A model generated the notes under the pieces. The model had not been told where the DNA came from. It saw only the letters and a program-made list of their open reading frames with translations, and did not search any database. Made by a program: the position numbers and the translations under genes. Of a stretch of 64,000 bases of DNA, positions 56,713-64,000 are shown one piece after another. Numbering within the stretch: position 1 is the first letter of the stretch; every line of letters begins with the position of its first letter. The stretch is from Isoetes taiwanensis (lineage: Eukaryota > Streptophyta > Lycopodiopsida > Isoetales > Isoetaceae): assembly GCA_021234155.1 (NCBI GenBank), contig JAJEKV010000041.1, positions 8,438,917 to 8,502,916 on the forward strand, in the 5' to 3' direction.

Positions 56713-57707
56713 CCAAAAATCCCTAATTCCTCTATAATTTAGCATTCGTAGGCCTTATGTATAAACCCCCCTATATATTATGCATGTATTATCCAACTCA
56801 AGGATTAGTTTAATGCTCTTTCATAATGCTTTTACTCACAACTATAATACATTGAAATACTTACATCAAATTGTCTACTCACACACTAGGCTCATTAAAA
56901 TGGAATTGTGTAGCAATGAGAAGATGGTCAAAATACCCAATATTTTGACACAATTGTTTTATTACAAGCTATGATGATTACATTAGATCATTGATTATGT
57001 TAGATTGCTCGAGGCCTTAAGAAGAGGCTCTTATATTCTAAAGGTTAGTATAGATTGCCTTGGATTCTCTAAGATTCTCTGATAGTACTAATTGGTAAAT
57101 TAGGCTATGTGAAGGCAATATCTCAATGAACACAATGTTTTAAGTTGAGTTTTACTAAAACCAATACTATTTCAGAAGTCATAAAGTTAGTTCGAGCATT
57201 GAGCAATGACTTGGTCATCAACTAGTCTTATTGCTATCAATCTTATACCATGAAGAACTCCCCATATTTCTTTTAGAATATAGGTTTTTTAAGATTCTTT
57301 GTAAAGATTCTACCAAGGACCTTGTACACTATTCTCTTAGATTCACTTGAATTTTTTCTATGGATGTTGCAAAAACTCCTCTTATTGCATTTCTAAGCAT
57401 AACTAGGATCCTTTCGTATGCCTCATTAAACTATATAATTTGTTTGTTGTGGCTATATCTAAAAATTGACACAAAGTCGGCCAATAAAAGTCAACCTGGA
57501 GTCCATATGCTCAAAGGAAAAAAGTCAAAGTCAACAATAACGTGAAAGCCAAAATAAAAACTTCAATGAGTTGTTAAACTCACTCAGAATTCTCTCTCTT
57601 TTGGATATCTTTTAGGTTGCTAAAGGGGCAATGGTATTACTCCTATAATGTTCGATATTTTTTTATAGTATGTCAATGTCCAATATGATGACGAGGTTTA
57701 TAGATAA
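56713..57707. other. no gene recognised
   Basis: AT-rich sequence between two LINE 3' ends of opposite orientation. No coding or repeat signal that I can support. Confidence 0.5.
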
Positions 57708-57900
57708 GAATAGAATAGAATAGAATAGAATAGTTTCTATCTTTTATGAGCCAATCAGCCTATGGGACCCAATAAGAGAGCGCAACAGACTTATTACTGT
57801 TCGGGTTAAAAGTAACCCCACCCAGTAATAAGAGTGTTGTCAAACTGTACAAATGTACATATCATGACATATATATACAAGTCAGGTAAGTGTCCAAGGA
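57708..57900 (-). mobile_element. LINE 3' end (reverse) with (AATAG)n tail
   Basis: The minus strand reads ATGTACATTTGTACAGTTTG...TGGGTCCCATAGGCTGATTG, then GCTCATAAAAGATAGAAACT, then a CTATT-type tail (AATAG on the plus strand, 57708-57735). It is the 3' UTR only, related to the ends at 35500 and 56650. Confidence 0.7.
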
Positions 57901-58742
57901 CATAGCTGATCTCGCAAAAGTAATAGGTTTTCAGCTTTTGTTTGTAGGACTAGAGGCTTGGCTCATGAATTTGCACTTTGAATATTTGGTAGGGTTGTGG
58001 CATATTTTTGGATATATTACATGTCTAAGGATTATGCGTAGATTCTTGGATTCCTAAAAATACCCGATCGTTTGTATATCTAGTGCTGCCAACATTCAAA
58101 GATGGGATAATGGTGCCTAAAGTGCAAAGGGCAAGTGAGATTCTCTGCACCTCTTACTTTAATGCATAGCTTCATTTACTTTTAGACTAGCATTTTCTCC
58201 TTCTCTGACCACAAACAGTCCTATTTCAATCTATGAATTATAAGGCATATCTAATTTTCTAATTTCCTTGGCACTTGATCAGAGAATGAAGAAGTTAAGG
58301 GCAAATAATCTAATGCCAAAACTACCTATGGAAGGTATACGTTTGAATCCAAGAATTACCTAGCTTTGGACCAGAAATTAGATTATATGACATACCTTTA
58401 GTACAGCATTTGATCAGATCTTTCTTATTTATGTCGGTAGGGAGTATGTCTTTCCAAGAAGAATTACGGTGGCAACATCTTACATCATAATTCAATTGGC
58501 CATGTACCCACTTTGTTGCTTTGGCTATTGTTATCACAATACACTTCTCACCAAATAGTGAAGTTTGGAATATACCACCATGCCTAGATCATTATCCCAC
58601 CCACTTGTTAAACCAGACGTGTAAACTGTTTTTTCTGTTCCTTGCATGACATAGACTAACATTTTATAAGAAAAGCACATACCTTGCAACTCTAGTAAGA
58701 AAAAACTGATGAGGATTTTTCAGAAACTGAAGAGTCTCACCT
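57901..58742. other. no gene recognised
   Basis: AT-rich sequence. Minus-strand frame 58322-58537 is short and without a recognisable motif. Confidence 0.45.
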
Positions 58743-61731
58743 ATGAGAGGCAGAGCCTGGCTTGAAACAGCTGCACCCCAACATGCCAGACAGTCTCAAG
58801 ATACAGTCACCAATGCCTTTGGAAGGGAGTTGGTTCAACTCTGTCAGGTCTTTGACATGGTAGTGTGCAATGGTATGATCAGATGGCCGCAATCAGGGGG
58901 TTTTACTTGCAAGAGCGATAGACATGATGGTGGAGCTAGCGTGGTAGACTATCTCCTTGCTCCAGTGGTAGGACTTGACATGATCAGCGAGCTCTCAATT
59001 GGCACGCGAACAGGAGATGAGGAGGCTTTGTCGGACCACTATCCACTTTATGTCACTTTGGATTGGGAGCACTCGTAGAGCGCAATCACGCGAGTAGAAA
59101 CCATCGAGGGGTTGAGATACATCCCCGACTATCGAAAAGCAAGCGTAATATGAGTCCGTGTTGGAACGTGAACCGGGGGATTGATGCCCTTTGCACGTTA
59201 CATGATAGGTGGGAATGGCTTGTAAATGCCTTACTCACAGCAGCTAGTGCATGCTTTGCAGCGAGGGATCGCTCGCGAATGGACACTGCGCAGTTCCCTC
59301 AGAATCCCTGGTTTGACGCTGAGTGCAAGGCTCTAAAGACCCAACTACGCCTCGTCTCAGATCCACAATTGCGGCAGCAGGCCATTCAGGACTATAGAGC
59401 ATTCTTGAAATCAAAAAGCATCGTATATTGCGCACCATCGCCAGCCGCATGTTTGATTTGTTGATGATCGAAGCCGAAAAGCCTTCCGGGCGTAGGGTGT
59501 TGTACAAGAGGCATCAACCACCCGGCAATATTACCGTAGACCAGTGGATGCATCGCTTGGAGGAGCTGTATGATCCCCAAGATTTCTGGCGGGGTTCCGA
59601 ATCGTAGGAGAAATCGCGCGACTCACGGAGGAAGACATCCAACGGGGCCTTAGACACGGCTAATGGCAAAGCGAAGGACTTGCGGGGACTTCAAAGCCGA
59701 AGTTATTGAAATGGGGTGGGCCAGCTTTGCTGGGGGGCCTCGGCGGCGATTATTAACCGGGCCATAAGGGAGGGCCTCCCAGAGAGTGGATGGTTAGCAA
59801 GGTCACCCCAATTCATAAGGCAGTAATGAGGGATGATTCGGCGAACTACCGCATGATCATGGTGAGCCCATTACTCGCAAAGCTTTTAGCAGGTGTGGTG
59901 GAGAAGAAGTTAACTTCGAGGAAGTCGGAGTCGTCAGATTGGCCAGGCGAGGGTTTAAATACCCACTCCCTGTCGACCATATATTCACTCGAATCCTTAT
60001 GGAAGCTACCGCAATGCGCGCGGCGTGACCTGTACTCTGTTTCGTAGATTTCAAGGCAAAGATATGATACGGTCCCTCGGGACTGTTGTGGCAAACATTT
60101 GCGGCGCCGCATGCCCCACAGGACTTACAAAATGTCATCTATAGACTCTATGATGGGATATATCTTTGCATTACGCATCGGATCCCGAGTTGCTAGCACC
60201 ATAGGGGTTAAACAGGGATGTCTGTTATCTCCAACGCTCTTTGGTCTCTACATTGACAAGTTGGAGACTTGGATGCAAGAACATGGGGGCGGTGGCCACG
60301 GCTACCGAGGCATACGATTATAAGGCAATTGCTCTATGCAGATGATGTAGACTTGCTATCCCATACATCCGAGGAGTATGCGGCGAAAGATTTGGACGCT
60401 CTTAGTGGGTTACGTGACACAACAGAATGACGGTGAACCTGCAGAAAACTAAGCTCTGGCAGTCCTCTCCTCGCAAAGATGATATCCCGGATCTCTATTA
60501 CAGAGGGGACGAAGGTGGATGTTGTAAGGACCTTCAAGTATCACGGGAATCGACTTTTGCGCTAGCATGTTATGGGATGCCCGAGTGGAAAGACGGGTCG
60601 GTAGCGGGATGGAAAGCCACGTGATGCTATGCGAGAATAGCTGCTCTGAGAATAGACCTATGTGATGTGGAGCGCATTAGAGCACACCTGCTCGAGCACT
60701 TTCGTTGAACCGGTATTGTTGTATGGGGTAGAGGTCCGGGGTCCAAAGAATTAGCAAGAACACACAGGATAAGCTAGAGAGGGTGCAAAAGGCCTTCTTA
60801 ACATCTGCCGCCTAGGTATCAAGGACACGGTCCCTTATCGATTTTGCTATATATGAGACTGGGTTCGCCCCCGCAAACATTCCGCTATGCGCAGACATCT
60901 TGCATATTTCCACAAGGTCACCAGCATGGATGCACAACGTCTTCCCCCGAGGGCTTTGTTATTGGCACAAGAGCCACAACGACTGAAGAGGGTATGGCAG
61001 GAGCACTGTCAGGGGTGGTTCGCAACGTGGTCTATAGACTACCAGCAGATTGTGGCTATGCTCGATGCCCGAGGGACAAAGTACGCACACTGAATGAGCG
61101 CTTTGCCACCACTCGTGGGATGCAATCACCGTGCAAAGCCTAAAAAGCGAGCACTACCACACGCCAAGTTAATCCAACACTGGAACATGGCCCACACCAG
61201 TACTTGAAAGCGCATATATCTATGAAGAAACGGAGAGCTATTGCCTCCGTGAGGACGGGGTCCCATCATCTCAGAATTGAAACAGGTCGTTGGACTACAG
61301 ATGGAGGGCAGAGAATCCCCCGGCATGAGAGAATATGCCAGTGTTGCCACATGCGACGAAGAGGATGAGCACCATGCTCTGCAAGAGTGTCCGGCATATA
61401 CGCATATCCGAGCAACACATACTGATCTTAGATGCTCTGAGGCACCGCTGCATCAATTGCTGGCATCGCCAATGGTTGCACGTCTCGCATCTTACATTTT
61501 GCAAGTCTCTACCATTAGAGAATCCCTTACAGGACAAGGGATCTGAGAGCCTACTACCAGGGTTTTTCCTCCCATGTGGGGGTTTTTTCATCCCAGTAGT
61601 AGGGACACATTGTATAGTAGCATTTGTCTTTTTGGTGTGGTTTTATCTGCTTTGTGTACTGCATGTACCGTCTCATAGGTCAAGTTTGGCCTCCGCGGAC
61701 GTTAAAATATATTTCCTTCCTTCCTTCCTTC
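58743..61731 (+). mobile_element. LINE with (TTCC)n tail, heavily decayed
   Basis: It belongs to the same family as 53330-56712 but is clearly diverged and more GC-rich. In order: endonuclease (ELVQLCQVFDMVVCNGMIRW, GGASVVDYLLAPVVGLDMIS, ALSDHYPLYVTLDW), linker (NPWFDAECKALKTQLRLVSD), RT (NYRMIMVSPLLAKLLAGVVE, GVKQGCLLSPTLFGLYIDKL, a QLLYADDVDLLS reading at about 60325-60360) and C-terminal region (RLKRVWQEHCQGWFATW; CHMRRRG-like Cys/His part near 61345). The 3' end reads CCTCCGCGGACGTTAAAATA and ends in TTCC repeats (61713-61731). Many frameshifts; the start is truncated. Confidence 0.8.
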
Positions 61732-61834
61732 TAAAGTCCATTAAGTTCAATCATTATCTATCTGAATAACCGGGCAGGATAAGAAGCAAATAAAACCCAA
61801 GCCCATGTACTATTTCAGCTGTACACTTGCAATT

Positions 61835-62170
61835 TCATGGACCAGAGCAGAAGCAACATGTATTGACTGCTCCATTCTCACAGAAGCTACTTTGTAGACA
61901 TATTTATGGATTCTTTTTTATCTGTAATGCTCTTTTATAGTTCTTACAGGTTTTAGTGTTGCATGTTGGGCTAGACTTCCTGACTTAGGTCCTCCAACCG
62001 TCCTATAAGCTAGAACGATCAAGTAGTCTTTTATGGACCAGAGCAGAAGCGACCTGTATTGACTGCTCCATTCTCACAAAAGGTACTGTGTAGACATATT
62101 TATGGATTCTTTTTTATCTATAATGCTCTTTTATAGTTCTTACAGGTTTTAATGTTGCATGTTGGGCTAG
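61835..62170. repeat. two-copy 140-bp direct repeat
   Basis: ATGGACCAGAGCAGAAGC...TGCATGTTGGGCTAG occurs at 61836-61971 and 62032-62170 with about 95% identity by eye. A smaller duplication (GTGGTTTTTTAGTTGAAT.ATGTGGTATT) follows at about 62357-62430. Confidence 0.8.
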
Positions 62171-62443
62171 TGCAAGTTATATTGCTAAGAATTTATAGAT
62201 TTTGGCTATAAAGAAACATTCCTATTATTTCAATTTAAAACGGGATATGGGTTGAGCAAATGCATATTGTTTTAAAGATTGCTTTCTTGAAGTTGTATTA
62301 ATTGGCTGTTGATTGAAGAGAAATCGTATGTATTTTCAGCTCTATTGTGTTTCTTAGTGGTTTTTTAGTTGAATGATGTGGTATTGATTTTATTAAGTGG
62401 TTTTTTAGTTGAATAATGTGGTATTCATTTGTTTGCACAGGTA

Positions 62444-62958
62444 ATGGCTTCTAAACGGTCTGAAATTACTCAGATTGTATTAAGGAATGTGAAAGATGAT
62501 AATGGAGAATGGATAGACTTGAATATCTCAGTGGGTTCTTGGGTGACTATGAAGCCAGCACAACGCGGTGATCATAAAGTAAAAAAACGAAAGCTCAATG
62601 ACTTGACTGCACATTAGAAAGCACAGGTGGTTGGATTTGTTATTGGACAGGGCGGTAAAAATATAGAGGAGATTGTTGTTGCGCATGCGTATGGGCCTGC
62701 AGATATGATGAAAGAGGATGTTGCACAGAGCCCTACGTTTCCAAAGCTTGAAGTGAATTGTCTGTGTTCTTCTGATTTCAAGGATAGAGTTTCGGCACAG
62801 AGTATTACAAGCGTGTTGGAAGTTCATCATCATGCTATTGGGCATTTGATATTTTGTGACGTCTCTTTGTCTTGCTCTCAGGGATCAAGGTGTTTTGTTC
62901 TCAGGGATCCAATTGTTCCATCTCAGAAGATCGCAAATTATAAAACACGACCATAAGT
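62444..62958 (+). pseudogene. BAH-like domain remnant
   Basis: A gcacag acceptor lies four bases before the ATG at 62444. The frame reads MASKRSEITQIVLRNVKDDN, then WIDLNISVGSWVTMKPAQ, one in-frame TAG (62615-62617), then QVVGFVIGQGGKNIEEIVVA, HAYGPADMMKED, KLEVNCLCSSDFKDRVSAQS and ITSVLEVHHH. The series (entry strand, YxPADM-like, EL..S...D....SI...V.V) resembles a BAH domain, which binds chromatin, but the match is weak. It is one stop away from 170 open codons and may be a decayed gene exon or transposon cargo. Confidence 0.35.
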
Positions 62959-63995
62959 TTTAGAATAGTTTCTAAATCAAACCAGATGTTATTTTTCTCA
63001 TTGAGACCGATCACATCACATTCAGTGCCATCTATATTCGAAATGCATGAGATTCCACATTGAATTGAATGCATACCTCCAAGAACCTCCTCAACTTTCA
63101 TGGTCCTTTCTCTTCTAATGTTCTCGACTGTGTATGGACGCGGGATGATAATCTTCTTAGTATCTAAAGATTTCAATGCAGCTTGAAAGGGTTTGAATAA
63201 GCTTCTATATCCTTGCCTGCTTAATCCAATGGTGTCGCAAGTGGTTTGAACTTCATGCGCATCCATATGTGAATATATTTCTTTTATTACCATATCTAGC
63301 ACATCTCTCTTCAATGCTATGTTGCATGGCTCGTTTAGTAAAGCAAGAAGCAAAATCTCATCTCGTGAAGCCATGTTAAGTAAGAAATTTCCCATATTTT
63401 TTCTCACAACCCCTTTCTTTTTTTTGGCGCTCAGAACTTGATTAATTGCATAGACTCTCCTTTTTGCTGCTCCCCCTTTTGGTGCTAATGCATATATGGG
63501 TTTCAGTTTTTTCTTTCTCTCACGCATTCTCATTGCAGTCTTTTTAAATCTCTTCAAATGAGCTTCTAAAACTTTTACTAAGGACTGTGCCCAAATTAAA
63601 GCATTCTGAACCTGACATCTCTCCTTTTCTTCTTGCTTAATGACAAAATTTTTCAGCAGATCTTCGCTTTGCATTTGGACTAAGGTTTTCTTCAAGCATT
63701 CAATTTCTTTTACCAATGAGCACTTATCAATTAATGACTGCTCTATATCACGTTTCATTGACTCAATTTCATGTCTACAAGATCCAATAATGCAGCAAAG
63801 CTGATCTATATATTTTTTCATATTCTCACAGTATCCCAAGAAGCCATTTTTCCCTTCACAGACAAATTTAACCAAACTAGTAACTGAATGAAAGTCTGGG
63901 ATCTTACCGGTGATTGGATCCCTGGGATAAATCTCTCCATGTGCCCACAAATCCGCATTCTTAGCTCCTTGGGACCTCAACAAAGCTTCATTCAC
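62901..63995 (-). CDS. 364-residue coiled-coil ORF, unknown
   Basis: An uninterrupted minus-strand frame starts at ATG 63995 with an in-frame TGA just before it, and ends at 62901. The N-terminal third (MNEALLRSQGAKNADLWAHG, then FHSVTSLVKFVCEGKNGFLG) leads into a long Lys/Glu/Leu helix likely to coil (about residues 65-150). Basic clusters (RMRERKKKLK, SAKKKKGVVRK) follow, and then IGLSRQGYRSLFKPFQAALK, IIIPRPYTVENIRRER and a possible fold ending SNIDGTECDVIGLNEKNNIW. An open frame of this length in such decayed surroundings suggests a young insertion or a real exon. Proteins with RxGY..LF...K and PRPY.V....R patterns precede DDE cores in some transposons, so a link to an element of the 18-22 kb type is possible but unproved. 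Confidence 0.5.
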   Translation of the reverse strand: MNEALLRSQGAKNADLWAHGEIYPRDPITGKIPDFHSVTSLVKFVCEGKNGFLGYCENMKKYIDQLCCIIGSCRHEIESMKRDIEQSLIDKCSLVKEIECLKKTLVQMQSEDLLKNFVIKQEEKERCQVQNALIWAQSLVKVLEAHLKRFKKTAMRMRERKKKLKPIYALAPKGGAAKRRVYAINQVLSAKKKKGVVRKNMGNFLLNMASRDEILLLALLNEPCNIALKRDVLDMVIKEIYSHMDAHEVQTTCDTIGLSRQGYRSLFKPFQAALKSLDTKKIIIPRPYTVENIRRERTMKVEEVLGGMHSIQCGISCISNIDGTECDVIGLNEKNNIWFDLETILKLMVVFYNLRSSEMEQLDP

Positions 63996-64000
63996 TTGAG

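Overview
The window is nuclear DNA of a land plant with a large, repeat-rich genome. The evidence is a spliced QUASIMODO-type pectin methyltransferase gene, plant-type retrotransposons (L1 LINEs with zf-RVT tails, a Ty3/gypsy element ending in LKRY), a CYP78A fragment, Helitron-type ends and a 112-bp copy of chloroplast 23S rDNA. The species cannot be read from the sequence. The very low gene density and many decayed non-LTR elements would suit a fern or lycophyte, but that is inference.

Only two genes look like intact host genes. One is a partial methyltransferase gene on the minus strand at 1-1757, with three exons in this window and a candidate 5'-UTR intron. The other is a five-exon minus-strand gene at 49725-51646 encoding a basic protein of about 516 residues that I do not recognise. 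Both were assembled by following GT/AG junctions that keep phase.

Layout: 1-2.6 kb methyltransferase gene and promoter; 2.67-3.43 kb fold-back element; 5.2-9.85 kb decayed coiled-coil/Ulp1-protease gene interrupted by an insertion (7551-8812) that carries a P450 fragment and two MITE-like units; 9.85-13.68 kb tandem duplication of a 1.9-kb unit; 16.1-17.4 kb Helitron-type ends; 18.2-22.2 kb candidate DNA transposon with a DDE-type transposase, an acidic ORF and inverted motif arrays; 23.7-26.2 kb Ty3/gypsy pol remnant; 26.6 kb plastid rDNA scrap; 28-32 kb LINE fragments; 32-35 kb purine tract and palindromic/tandem array; 35.5-37.8 kb LINE pieces; 38.5-40.2 kb En/Spm-like transposase remnant; 42.46-48.04 kb nearly full-length L1 LINE; 48-48.8 and 52.2-52.7 kb LINE fragments; 53.3-56.7 and 58.7-61.7 kb two longer LINEs of another family; 62.4-64 kb a BAH-like remnant and a 364-residue unknown ORF.

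The genes do not form a pathway. The window is mainly a record of nested transposition and decay around two host genes. The most interesting points are the DDE transposon at 18-22 kb, the palindromic array at 34.6-35.1 kb, the CAG/CTG-biased differences between the tandem copies at 9.85-13.68 kb, and the LINE family whose 3' ends share a block but carry different microsatellite tails.
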